Source of the DNA: Plazaster borealis
Taxonomy: Eukaryota; Echinodermata; Asteroidea; Forcipulatida; Labidiasteridae
Direction: 5' to 3'
DNA length: 64,000 nt
NCBI GenBank assembly: GCA_021014325.1
Contig: CM037470.1
Span: 1,736,001 to 1,800,000 of the forward strand
Below the pieces are notes generated by a model. That model was not told where the DNA came from. It was given only the letters and a program-made list of their open reading frames with translations, and ran no database searches. Positions 29,144 through 39,985 of the stretch are shown here, piece after piece (position 1 is the first letter of the stretch; each line of letters starts with the position of its first letter). The translations under genes were made by a program, and so were the position numbers.

Positions 29144-30628
29144 GTAAAATAATTCCACTGAAATTGTAATATCTTAAAACCAACAGTGCTCTATGCCATC
29201 GCCCCCCTCCCAAGAATCTAGTTTTGCGCATTGCAGTCGCCTTAAATTCGTTTAATATTAGTTTAACATCTTATAACGTTTCAGACGGAAATATTACCCA
29301 CGAGGAAACTGGTACTGGTATGAATTTTTAAGACAGAGAGCTTTAAGATTTGATGGTTACCAAACGATATTTTATCAATGTCATTAACTTTGGTTCTGCC
29401 TAGTTCAATGAACATTTGATGATTCGAATTATTTAATATTCATTGAAATATTTAATTTTCATTGTTGCAGAGATGTCACCATCTACCGTTAAATCAGAAG
29501 CGTGTCGAAATTACACGACGTCAAAGGGAAAGGAAATTGAGATTGTGATACTCAGTGGACAGGTTGAACCAATCCATCTTGAACTTATGGTTCAAACACG
29601 TCAAAGCGAGACATTTGCCAGTGTTTGTTTCTACCAAACTGATGGAAGCTCAGATGACATGTATGTTGTTGGTAAGGTTTCCGTATTTGGTAATTGTCAA
29701 AGACCAGTCTTCTCACTTGGTGTATCTCAACATATGCACAAATAACAAACCTGTGAAAATTTGAACTCAATTGGTCATCGAAGTTGCGAGATAATAATGG
29801 AAGAAAAAACACCATTGTCACACGAAGTTGTGTGCTTTCAGATGCTTGATTTCGAGACCTCACGCGTGAGGTCTCGAAATGAATTCATATATTTTACTGA
29901 GAAATTACTTTTTTCTCAAAAACGACGTTACTTCAGAGGGAACCGTTTCTCACAATGTTGTATATTATCAACAGCTCTCCATTGATCGTTACCAAGTAAG
30001 TTTTTATGCTAACAATTGTTTTGAGTAATTACCAATAGTGTCCAGTGCCTATATATCTTCGGAGATAAAATACATATATTGAACGGGTCAAGTCAAATGT
30101 AAAAGAAAAACTGTCATCATATCAGTCCCATAAACGTCTTCGGAAATAGATACAAGGAAGGTTATAAATGGATTAATCGTTCAGGGGGACAGTCTCTTCA
30201 TTAATGAGCTATATTGGCTGGAAAATACTGTAAGGATGTTAAAATATCTAAAATAATATCATCAAATAGTGAACAACATACTTTTTACACACCAGATGTA
30301 AAAACCTTCTTTTTCCCGTTTTGACATTTTGTGTTTATTTTCCACATTTTCGTTCTTTATTGCAGAACTGTATTCAACAACTACCGCCATCTTTGAGAAG
30401 AGAGGGGTTGAAGAGCAAGGCTATAAAGTCGTGGAAATAGGCCTCTTCGGATCACGTGTCGCTATAACCTTCACTAGCGCCCTCATCACCTTAGAGGTAG
30501 AAGGCAATGACGGAATTATCTTGAGCCGCGTTGAGCAAAACCCAACCACGGCTACCAGCTGGTCTGTCAGGATTGCAAGTGACGAACCCACTGATTGGGA
30601 ATTCTGCGGAATCTACAATTTCATTTAA
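28750..30628 (+). CDS. Gene B: secreted PAN/apple-like protein, 296 codons plus stop in four exons
   Basis: Exons 28750-29143, 29285-29317, 29471-29671 and 30366-30628, all introns phase 1. An upstream in-frame ATG at 28696 lies at the edge of a repeat, so I prefer 28750 (or 28753), which aligns with the gene A start. Residues 1-22 form a signal-peptide-like hydrophobic segment (WATVAVTVIV). The PAN/apple-like core has C73-x3-C77-x5-C83, then C89, C95 and C114. The C-terminal domain follows gene A closely (FTSALITLEVEG, NPTTATSWSV, DWEFCGIYNFI). Differences from A: two extra cysteines (C89, C114), a 33-base microexon adding 11 residues, and a repeat in place of the upstream region. No frame break is seen, so B is probably functional. 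Role unknown. Confidence 0.8.
29285..29317 (+). CDS. Gene B microexon (33 bases)
   Basis: Acceptor 'taacgtttcag', exon ACGGAAATATTACCC... ACTG, donor GTATGA. It is phase 1 at both ends and so can be skipped without breaking the frame. It adds about 11 residues (DGNITHEETGT), with a potential N-glycosylation site NIT. No equivalent was found in gene A. Confidence 0.6.
29471..29671 (+). CDS. Gene B exon 3
   Basis: Acceptor 'ttcattgttgcag', 201 bases, donor GTAAGG. Homologous to gene A exon 2 (ACRNYTTSK, EPIHLELMVQ, CFYQTDGSSDD). Confidence 0.85.
29686..30050 (+). repeat. MITE, family 1 variant, in gene B intron 3
   Basis: Starts 15 bases after the exon 3 end. The left terminus is truncated ('tttggtaattgtcaaag'); the right end is 'attaccaatagtgtccagtgcct'. 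Same 'cctcacgcgtgagg' central palindrome as 6614-7000. Gene A intron 2 lacks it, so it inserted in B after the duplication or was cleanly lost from A. Confidence 0.85.
30366..30628 (+). CDS. Gene B exon 4 (C-terminal domain and stop)
   Basis: Acceptor 'tttattgcag', 263 bases to TAA, same length and phase as gene A exon 3. Contains GLFGSRVAITFTSALITLEV identical to gene A. Confidence 0.85.
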
Positions 30629-32465
30629 AAAGCCAAAATCATCTGCAGAATTAAGCCGTTTTTGAAAACGACACACCTGTACCAACACAGTTAGGTAAAT
30701 TCTTCTCGGTTTACTCGTGTCGAACAGTCGTCGGCATGTCAGGTAATAATCTACATCTATTTGGTAGTATATACTTTTAATGGGCTATTTGAATTTTGCT
30801 ATCAGTTATCGTGATCTGCGCTTTGTATCGTGTGTTTTCGTAGCTGAGTAGGCCTACCTTCGTTTAGCTATAGTAGCTTTTGTCAACTTGTTTAGCGCTG
30901 TTTTTAATAATATTCACGGTGATGCAGTGGCCAGTAGACTTAAAACAATCAAATTTAAACGATATTTAAAATAATTACAAAACATTGTACAGAAACATAA
31001 AATAATATTTATTTTCAATTACAATTTGTTGCCATAGTTTTAGCGCACCACATTTAAATAACATTTATTGCCGATAGAGGGTTAGAATCTCTACGTGGCC
31101 GGTCGGTGGACACTCTTAATTATAATACCCTTGGAGAAGGTAAGCCGCAATTCAATAGACCTTTAGTACTGATGACAGTCTGTTTACCACTTGGCCGAAG
31201 AATGGGAAACCATTGTGTCTCTGCTCAACTGTCGGAAATGCAGTACACATCACTTAGAATGCAGTAAACAAATCGTGACGTCATCATTACATGGGTCCAT
31301 TGTTTGTAAAGAGGTAGAGCAAGTAAAGTTTCGGTGATTATAGGTTTTTCTCATTTTTAAAGAATCGATGTTTTCACTTTAAAACAATCAATGTTGTTAT
31401 AACAGGTACAGTGAGGGAAATGGCGGTTCCTCGTTGATTGGTATTTTGTATCAATAGGTAAAGATAGGGTCATACTTTGGTAATGACCCCGAAAACAATT
31501 GTGTTAATTTTTATCTGATGAAAGCCTACTTGTTATAAAGATGGTGATAGCAGTACAAAGCATCCTGCAAAATTATTTCGTGTGAAATGTGTGGGTCCCC
31601 CCCCACCCCCACCCTTGATTTAAAATCAATACATGTTTGTCGAAATATTTAAATCTCTAAAGATCGCCTTTCGGCGAATTTTGCAGATTCACTTTTCTTT
31701 GGTGTCTCACTTTGATTATCTTTGTTGATACTTTGGACTATAAAATTAATCAGCAAAACATTGACGAAACCAATCTAGGACCCTCTTTAAATGTTCATGA
31801 ATATGTTTTGATGTAGTGAATTTAGCTGCTATGGCCAAGTAGTTGTTACTATTTCGACATGCTGTCTCTTAGGGGCTACATGGTTGCATTTAGCTGATCT
31901 ATTGTCGTCGTGCACGCTCATAAATGGACATTTTTAAATCAAATAATTGTAAACCATCAATCTGTTTTAAAAAATTCAAAAAACATATGTCGATGCATCT
32001 TTAATTTGCTTAATATTGTATTTTCAAAAACATATGTATAACAACATTTTTATTGTTCAATATAATCAATATTTATTAGTATAGTTGTCTAGCATTCTAG
32101 GGAAAATTTGTCCTGCTCTTGTGTGATGTTGGATGAGTTCTTTGTACAAAGATAAGCACCTCGAAGTCTCTGGAAGGCAATACGTCACGCTCATCCAGCA
32201 TCACACCTGACTTTAAGATTGACACATGACTTTATCAACAATATTTAACCCGACGCAATCAGGGAATGCTACGATGTTGTCTCGTGTCAATGGGGGACTT
32301 TTGGGACGCGTGGCAGCAGACTTAACGGGTAAAGCCATTGTTCGTGGTAATGTGCGCATGCTCAGAACTACGTAAACAATAACAAATTTCCTGGTAGGTC
32401 TGCTGCCACCTAGCGTTCCGAAGTCTCCCATTGTACACACAAAATACCATAGTGGTATCGGATCA
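30629..32465 (+). other. 3' flank of gene B, duplicated with copy A
   Basis: Homologous to 21450-24875 with the A-specific insertion at 22476-24078 missing: here 'ggtgtctcactttgattatctttg' runs straight through. No gene is visible. The degraded hairpin counterpart is at 31652-31689. Confidence 0.75.
32289..32432. repeat. Inverted-repeat element 'ggacgc..ggcagc', copy B
   Basis: Counterpart of 24688-24835 at the same place in the duplicated block; 'tgggggacttttgggacgcg' and 'cgttccgaagtctccca' ends. Confidence 0.8.
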
Positions 32466-32889
32466 CAATTTTATGTTTCCAATTAATTCCAAAATAAATT
32501 TATTTCTTTTGGTGCTATGATATTATTAAACGGCAGCGGCAACAAGGTGACATTACGGCATTAATTTAAACTGCAATGTCTGGAAATTTTTACTTGTTGC
32601 TTAATTGATAGATTTACTTATTCAGTTCGGGCATGGTCCGGGTAAATCTGCCGCCCCCGCCCCCGCGCACTCTCAACAGTGTTGATGTAGGGACAATTTG
32701 AAGGACTAGATGCAAGTTTATGTTACCGGATACCAGTTAACGATCACACACTAATAAAACGTATATTCGAACAAGCACCAGCGTAAAACTTATCCGGACA
32801 AAAACTCACAAAAGCTGCTTACGTTGCGGGCCGGTTAGGCAAAGGACGTACCGCAGTGGGAAAACAAACTGTATTTACCGGCATCCAAC

Positions 32890-32974
32890 ATGGCGAAGGC
32901 TCTGCAAAAGATGGTTGGCATGGGCCAAAGACTCGGGACTACAGTGGTCACCCAGGGACCTAAAGTAGCAGGAG
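32890..32974 (+). CDS. ATP5MG: ATP5MG exon 1
   Basis: ATG in 'ccaacATGGCG'; encodes MAKALQKMVGMGQRLG... to a split codon before donor GTATTG. The segment is basic and amphipathic, suiting a matrix-facing N-terminus. Confidence 0.9.
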
Positions 32975-35901
32975 GTATTGTCAAATCAGTCTTACTTTAT
33001 ATGACGCTTTGAAATGTGTGTTAAAAAGTGTATATAGCATGTAGCTTTGATGGTATTTTTCGTCGTTTGCGTTTGCCCAGTTTGCGGACAACTTGCTACA
33101 AAAAGTGCATTCCGTTTCTATTTATATTTCTAACGTTTCTTCAAAAATTTACATGTAACTTAAAGGAACAATACAGAATTGGTTTTTGCTAACAAAACAG
33201 TAAAGCACTTTATATAATCCACCATATACATAAACTGACAAACCTGTAGAAGTTTGAGATCGATCGGCCATCTCTCCAGTCTGGGTCACAAGAAAATAGT
33301 GAAAAACCGATTACACATTTGCATGTGTTATACAAGTAACAATCATGACAATGCATGAATAAAACGCTCATGAGCGATAGGCTAAACTCCAATCGGAAAT
33401 TAGTTTTATTTATTTCTCATCAAATATGGCATTTCAGACAGAAATATTTCTAGGGATGTTTTCTGCTATCATCATCATTAGACCAAGTAAGTTTTATGTA
33501 TATCTGTGATCTTAAAGAAAATTTTAATTACCAGTTCTGTAACGTTCCTTTAAGCACACCATGTTCTCATCTGCTCACACACATATACCCGGTATTATGG
33601 GTATTTAGCCAATAACTTGACAGGTTATTTTGGTTGTTTTTACGAATTGCATGAGTCGATCGATTGAGCATGTTTTTGTCTTTGTTCATACTATAGGGGC
33701 CTATATTATAAGTATTAATAAATTATTATAAATAAATGTTGAGTTGAGATTTGTGTGTAGTTTTCATCAAAAAGTGGTACAGTGTCAGTATGCAGATTTT
33801 AATTTAGCAAAAAATTGTTTTGAACAGTATGCTCGGCTCATCTTCTGGAGAATGCATGATTCCAACTATGTCACTGTGCGTGCCTGTAGGATTGAGATTT
33901 GATAAATCTTGAAGTACTGGACGATTGTTGATGTAGTCTGGTACTCTGGTGGTAGTGTATGTAGCCCCACTTCTCTGTGACCAAGCTCATGAGCTGAATC
34001 CTTGCTTGGCCACACGTCGGGACCCATATTTTGTTAAGCTTAGCGGTCGGCAATCCAACTTCCAAGGCGCATGCATCGGTCGGCGATTTAAACCAGCTTA
34101 CTTACCTGCCAAGAGTGTGTTCACTTACCTCTTGGCATGCCGTGAGTGTTTTTCGATGTTTAAATAAATAACCCTCCTTTAAAGGAGTGAAAGGTGGAAT
34201 GTTTTTGTAATAATGACCTATTTAATATTTCAGATGCCATGCAATGGTCCAAGCCAAGGCTCTCTAAATTCTGGTATTATGCACGAGTAGAACTAACTCC
34301 CCCAAGTCCATCAGAGATACCTGCAATACAGAAGGGCTTCAGTAACATTGTAGCTAGCGCTCGGACAGGAAAATGGAAGCAGCTTACAACAAAGGTAAAC
34401 ACATTCTTGATTTTCTTTTTTGGCTTGCGCTGAAATCACAAAGCTTCGGCGAATTTCATTAGTATTATAAGCAAAGTGTTAACTGAAAGAGAACATTTTG
34501 AACACAAGCACAAGACCACCGGACTTGTCTGGACGCTAAAATCACTGGCCTTGGGCCTGCAGTCTAGTGTCAAATTCGAGCCTTGTACGCTAACATGCTG
34601 ACAGTTCTTGTAAGCAGATGAGTTTCAAGCACTGATGTAAGGTGAACCCGCATCTGTGCTGTCTTATAATCTTGATCGTTTTTGAAATACACTTTTGCTT
34701 ACTCATGTTTTTCTGCTATAGTAAACACAAAAATGTTGCATACCGGTAAACAGATTTATGAACATGGGCCCATGGCTTGAACCATTTGTTTAAATAGCAT
34801 TTGGCCATCAAGCGGAACAAGTCCTTTGGTGTAGTATTTTTGCAAACCTACATTGCACGTTCAAGTTTTACAATCATGTGAATAATAACAATTTGAGTTT
34901 ATTTATTTATTATTTATTATTTGTACATGTACATATTGAATCAGCAATTCTACTCTCTTTCAGTACCATGTTTACCTTTTTAAAGGCATTGTACACGTTT
35001 GGTAATTGTCAAAGACCAGTGTTCTCATTTGGTGTATCCCAACATATGCATAAAATAACAAGCCCCTGAAAATTTGGGCTCAATTGGTCATCGAAGTTGC
35101 AAGAAAATGATGAAAGAAAAAACACCCTTGTTGTACAAATTTGTGTGCTTTCAGATCGGAATAAAAACTTCTTGCAAGAAGTTTTTATTATTTTAGTGAG
35201 AAATTACCTCTTTCTCAAAAACTTTGTTACTTCAGAGGGAGTCAGTCGATTCTCACAATGTTTTATACTATCAACAGCTCTCTGTTCCTCGATAGCAAGA
35301 CAGTTTTTATGCTAATATATATTTTGAGTAATTACCAAACGTGTACGATGCCTACATGTTACCCTGACATACTTGGCAGTTTGGCTAGTGTGTGTCCCCT
35401 ATTCCTCCCATATCCTTTTCTCCTATGTTACTCCAATTGTTTTGACTTAGATAAGATTGGAATGCCTGACCCTGTGATCAGCTTTGTGTCGTCTGGGCCT
35501 ACTGGCCCCAGTCCTTCTGAATCCTTCACTTTGGCAATTGGTTATAGAAGGATTTGAGATTAATAACCCACTTTAAAATAAAAATAATGATTTGTTTGTT
35601 AGCTAGAGCGTCAACACAACGTTTAGCATAACTTGTTTAAATGTGAATACCAAAAGTTTGTTGAAAAGAATCATTTTCATTACATGATTTTAAAAATGGA
35701 CTGTTTGATTCTTCTTTGTATTTTTATTGGTATTTTATCTTTTCCAATTTGTATTCTTGTTATCATTGACAGGAGGCGTGGCTGAACACCCTAGTCTGCG
35801 TTGAGGTGGCTTTCTGGTTCTTTATTGGGGAACAGATTGGTAGACGAAGCATCATCGGCTACAACGTCAAGTCGGATTTCGAAGAACCCAAATACATATA
35901 A
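32890..35901 (+). CDS. ATP5MG: ATP synthase subunit g, mitochondrial
   Basis: Exons 32890-32974, 34234-34394 and 35773-35901 give 124 codons plus stop. Subunit g is a small membrane protein of the mitochondrial F1Fo-ATP synthase. It sits in the inner membrane next to subunits e and f and helps dimerise the enzyme and shape cristae. Family marks: SKPRLSKFWYYARVELTPP (34-52), EIPAIQKGF, TGKWKQLT, and a C-terminal membrane helix with the dimerising GxxxG (GEQIG, 101-105) then GRRSIIGYNV. The human protein is 103 residues and ends at the equivalent of V114; here about ten residues (KSDFEEPKYI) are added, and the N-terminus is about ten residues longer. Introns are phase 1 and phase 0. MITEs occupy both introns. 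Confidence 0.95.
33160..33553. repeat. TTAA-flanked MITE, family 3, in ATP5MG intron 1
   Basis: TTAA at 33160 and 33550; inverted ends AAAGGAACAATACAGAATTGGT and ACCAGTTCTGTAACGTTCCTTT. The second copy at 42569-42935 is nearly identical except for small indels, indicating recent activity. Confidence 0.9.
34234..34394 (+). CDS. ATP5MG: ATP5MG exon 2
   Basis: Acceptor 'taatatttcag', 161 bases, donor GTAAAC. Encodes D29 to K82, the most conserved block of the family. Confidence 0.95.
34980..35353 (+). repeat. MITE, family 1, in ATP5MG intron 2
   Basis: TTAA at 34980; ends 'aaaggcattgtacacgtttggtaatt' and 'attaccaaacgtgtacgatgcct', with the right TTAA lost. Central hairpin 'aaaacttcttgcaagaagttttt' intact. 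Confidence 0.9.
35773..35901 (+). CDS. ATP5MG: ATP5MG exon 3
   Basis: Acceptor 'cattgacag', encodes EAWLNTLVCVEVAFWFFIGE through the stop TAA at 35899-35901. Contains the membrane helix and GxxxG. Confidence 0.95.
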   Translation, partial: EAWLNTLVCVEVAFWFFIGEQIGRRSIIGYNVKSDFEEPKYI

Positions 35902-37100
35902 CCTCATCAAATGCCAGAGTTTCTTCAGTTTTTATGACTTTTGAATCCACCATGATCTTTTCTAAAGATCTTATCTTCCCCCACGTAACAGGAGTGTCTT
36001 AAGTGGGTAGCATGAACCGTACTCCGACAAGAAGAGGCGGGTACAACTGGGAGCAATTTCATGACTCTTCTTTTTGCGGAGTCTTTCGCCTAGGTCACCA
36101 TTCTCCACTTACATGTTTAGCGCCAAATTTCTGCTCTTGCTGTGTAAGTGAAGACTGCTTAGTAAAGTACTTTCACACACAACCTTAAAGTCTTTTCTAC
36201 CCTGGGAAATGCTCTTCAAATTAAGAGGAGTCCATCCTCCTGTGGTGACCGATCTTCACTTACAGGTTTAGCAGCAAATTTATGGGCTAGTTGTGTAAGC
36301 AAAAAGTACTTAGTCACATGAAAAACAGATGTACGCTAACATGTTAACATTGCTTACAACCTGCGAAATACTCATTTCATTAAGCATGAATTTTTCTGCT
36401 GCTGCAAGCTCAGACTTGTTTATACTTATGATAAGCAAAGCTGTCATGTGCTCTGGTACCTTCTTTGTTTGAAAATGCTTCATATTCATGAGCGTGAGGT
36501 CATCAAGAGGTCATTGTTGTTGTGACCTTTACTAATGAGTGTGACCTCATCAGAGGTCAATTTGTAATTGCCATAAAAGGAGAGGTTACCTGCATTAGCA
36601 TTATTTTCATGCTATCGGTTGTAAGGGGCGTACCAATGGTACAAACCCTCAAGGCAATAAATAAATTCATCATTTTAGGGCATACTGCACAAAGGAAAAT
36701 ATTGAAAGTTTAAGATTCTGGAGGATTCATAAGTTTAGGAGTGATTTGTTGATTTGATTTATGTTTTTAAAACAATTCAGAGAGATTGCATGAGTGTGGT
36801 TTGAAATCAGACGGATCTGTCAAGTAGAAAGTTTATTATGAGATTGTTCCAAAATAGTTTATTGTTTTTTTCAATTAATAACCCACATGACCATTGTCTG
36901 ATCAATCATTTTAAAAGACAAAAGGTATCAATTCAGGAACAGTTTTTAAAAGGAAAACAAAGAATGTGTGCGAAGCTTAAAGACATTACTCTTTGTTCTG
37001 TTTTGCAACTTGAAAGATAAAAACATAACCTCTGTTTGAAATTTTATTAATATTCTTAGTTAATAATAATTGTATGTTTGAATACAAATAAACGTATTAT
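35902..37100 (+). other. ATP5MG 3' UTR and downstream
   Basis: No coding sequence recognised. Possible polyadenylation signals AATAAA at 36656-36661 and 36660-36665 (overlapping), and another at 37087-37092. Which is used cannot be told from sequence. Confidence 0.5.
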
Positions 37101-38500
37101 TAATGTTAAAATCATTGTCTGTGATTGTGTTGGAATGTTACTGAAAGGTGGCTAGTGGAAAAACTCGTGCAAAAATCTACACCTGTGTCTCGCACGGCCA
37201 AAATTAGTTCACCTCAAATACATGTACATGTATATTAACAGGTATCGGAATTATTTCCACTTGAAATTCGTGCTGCCCCCCCTCCCTTTTCCCCCTCTCC
37301 AACCCCATGCCCTGATCTAAATGTGTTTCGGTCTGGTCAGCACTGCGTGAACTGCGATGACTAAGACTTCAAAGTTCTGAACACAATGCTTGGACCAACT
37401 TTTAAGGGTTTTATCGAAATATGTATTTATTTACTTATCAATTTATTTGTTTTCCGTTTTGTTTTTTCTTCAGTACGGCACTTACAATAGAAGGCGCCTT
37501 GTTTACGCTCTTGAATTTTGCTTCAATCGGTCAGTTGTGAGATTTTTTTGTGTCAACAACCAAAAACGAAAAGCGCGCCCTCTGTTGATGTGGTATAAGT
37601 CGAACATGGACGTTTCCAATTTTGTACAGAGTTACATGAAGCCTTTAGCAAAATCAGTGAAGTGCATGTTTGCATTTCCCACGCGGGGACCAATCTTCCG
37701 AAGAAACGCTGGGGTCATCAGGCACGGCTTGCTGCATACACTTATGTTGTATTTGTTATAAGTGCATAAAAAAGGTCGTGTAACAAAAGTCGTCACGACG
37801 TGTCACAACGCGTCGCGTTGCGTCGTGACGCGTCCTGCTTGGATCAGTGTAGAGAACCCTGGCAGTGTAAAACGATCGCACAATACATGGATCGAAAGTT
37901 ACACGTGTAAAAAACCCACAAGCTGATTTCGCGCAGAGTTTGTGTGAAAGAAAGCAGAGCGAATTTGAACCGTGTTGAAATTTTACCGCGTCAACACCGA
38001 GTTGACCCGTGTAAATTTCGACAAGAATCGGGACGTCGATGAAAAGCCTTAAGGAGAAGAATGTGAGACTTCTCGTGTTTTTTGTCCCCGGAGACCCACG
38101 ATATATTCCAGTAGATGATAGGCTTTTTTTGAAACAGTAGCGACAAGTATAGATTACAATGGCCGACCACAGCATGACGTAGGCTATCACCTGATGTATA
38201 TCGTCATACTGAAACTGATGACGGAGGGAATCGAAAGTATCCGCCAAACATTCGTCAGAATTACAAGTCTGGTTGTTGATCCCCCATGACGTCGGTTTAT
38301 ATCATTCATGTTATAAGAAGATATTACGTTGTCATGAGAGGCGGGGTCGCTCCCCCTGAATAAAGATGTGGCCAATAACTGAGCTTGTTATTGACGAAGT
38401 TGTTACTGGACGCAGCGAAAGATGCCGCCATAATTCGATAAGGTGTTAATTGAGATGAGAGAGGCGGACCCCCTACCGCCAAACGGCCGGCACCAGGCCA
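37101..38500. other. No gene recognised
   Basis: Contains a CpG-rich stretch at about 37790-37835, where 'gtcgtcacgacgtgtcac' and 'cgtcgcgttgcgtcgtgacg' form overlapping palindromes. Open frames on both strands here lack family features. Confidence 0.4.
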
Positions 38501-38800
38501 ACCTGGCCCTCCCCCTTGCTTATTGGTCCTGACATATCCAGGTGCTACGGTGATTGGAAATTAGTCACCAATAAGAGCAGTGTGTGACATCCGAGAAGGG
38601 CCAATCAGTGACTGGGCTTCGTTGGCGGTACTTGAAAACAACCCGACGGCTGTTACATGACGCTAACTTTTCTTGTCTACGTGATTTTGAGAATAGTGTG
38701 TCCGTGCTGAGCTCAACGTGCTGTCTTTAGTCTCACTATAGGCTACACACTCGTGGGAAGAAAACGAAATATTGAGCTGGAGAAAATATTGAAAGTGTAG
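38500..38800 (+). promoter_or_regulatory. Candidate promoter with clustered CCAAT boxes
   Basis: Within about 100 bases there are CCAAT/ATTGG motifs in both orientations: attggt (38523), gattgg (38553), ccaata (38569) and ccaatc (38602), in a GC-richer stretch (ggccggcaccaggcc). No TATA box and no recognisable downstream exon were found, so this is a suggestion only. Confidence 0.3.
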
Positions 38801-39067
38801 TTCGCAATGGAGTAGGCCTAACACTCACTTCAGAGCTGAATGTCCGTTTTGTTCTTTGAATGCAAAGCCACTTAGGCGGGAGAATATTGCCCTTTGGGCA
38901 CAAAGAATCAAAATGGCTGACTGGCTTTTAAAAAAAGAAAAGATTTGTATAAAAGCAATGGGGAAATATATTTCGTTATGTGGATAACATTAACAAATAT
39001 ATATTATAATGTGTATGATTTGTTTGGTTTTCATTTGACACTCACACCGAACAGAAATGTTATTCCG

Positions 39068-39188
39068 AATTCCGAAATCCACTCCGCGGCAGTAGAATAC
39101 ATAGCAAGACAAGTTCTCAAAGAACAAAGTCTACACAGTCAAGTAGGTAATTTTGTATACACATGGTGTTACCGCAAACCGAATATAC
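39068..39188 (+). repeat. Partial copy of the gttaccgcaaacc element
   Basis: 'ctccgcggcagtagaata', 'agcaagacaagttctcaaag' and the terminal 'gttaccgcaaaccgaatatac' match the right third of the element at 28211-28695. Confidence 0.75.
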
Positions 39189-39737
39189 AAGAAATGTTAT
39201 TGCACAAAATTTTTCATCAACATTTTACATACAGCCAGTTCATGCTGAACGCTCATTTTCTGTTTTAGATCGACTGTAGTTTCGTGACCGGTTCTGTTAT
39301 CCACCGGTTCCAAACAGCCGTTTGGCGCACAGCTTTTGCCTCTGAACCTGTTCCGAATCGAATTGCAACTATGTCACCAGGCTGAATCGTTTCAGCTGCA
39401 AGGCTGGGCTAACGCTCCTCCGGCCATCTTCATACGCTCATGCCATAAGGTATCTGATCTCTCCAATGATTGTAACCCCCCCCCCCACCTTAACTCCACC
39501 TCCACCCCTACAGTCCGTGGATCATGTGTTGTGATACATTGTTAGCTGGCAATGGGAACTATTTGGCCAGCTGTTTACAACGACCCACTTCAAATAAAAA
39601 CTGCTTCCGGAATCAGATTTTATTACATTGTTTAGTATGTAGACGTGAAATCTACATTTCACGATAGTGGTATTTTTGTTCTAATGGATAGAGAGTTTCA
39701 TTTGATAGATAGAACAATTATTATATATCTACTTTGT

Positions 39738-39985
39738 TGTGTAGATTTGTGCTTTGAGAACTTGTCTTGCTATATTTTATTCTACTGCCGCGGAGTAGAT
39801 TTCATATAGGAGACTACTATAGTTCTGCAAAGAAATGTCCGGTAGGAAATCGGCCAGGAATACTACCACAGTTCTACTTTCGCTTTTAGTACATGTATAT
39901 CGAGGGGACTTCTCGTTATTAACTTCACTGTCGCGGAGTGAGTTCTAATATTGTTCTCATTGTTTCGACTAACCTGCTCAAGTGA
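39738..39985 (-). repeat. Inverted partial copy of the gttaccgcaaacc element
   Basis: Reverse-complement phrases 'tttgagaacttgtcttgct', 'attctactgccgcggagtag' and 'tgtcgcggagtgag' match the interior of 28211-28695. It faces the partial copy at 39068-39188. Confidence 0.7.
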
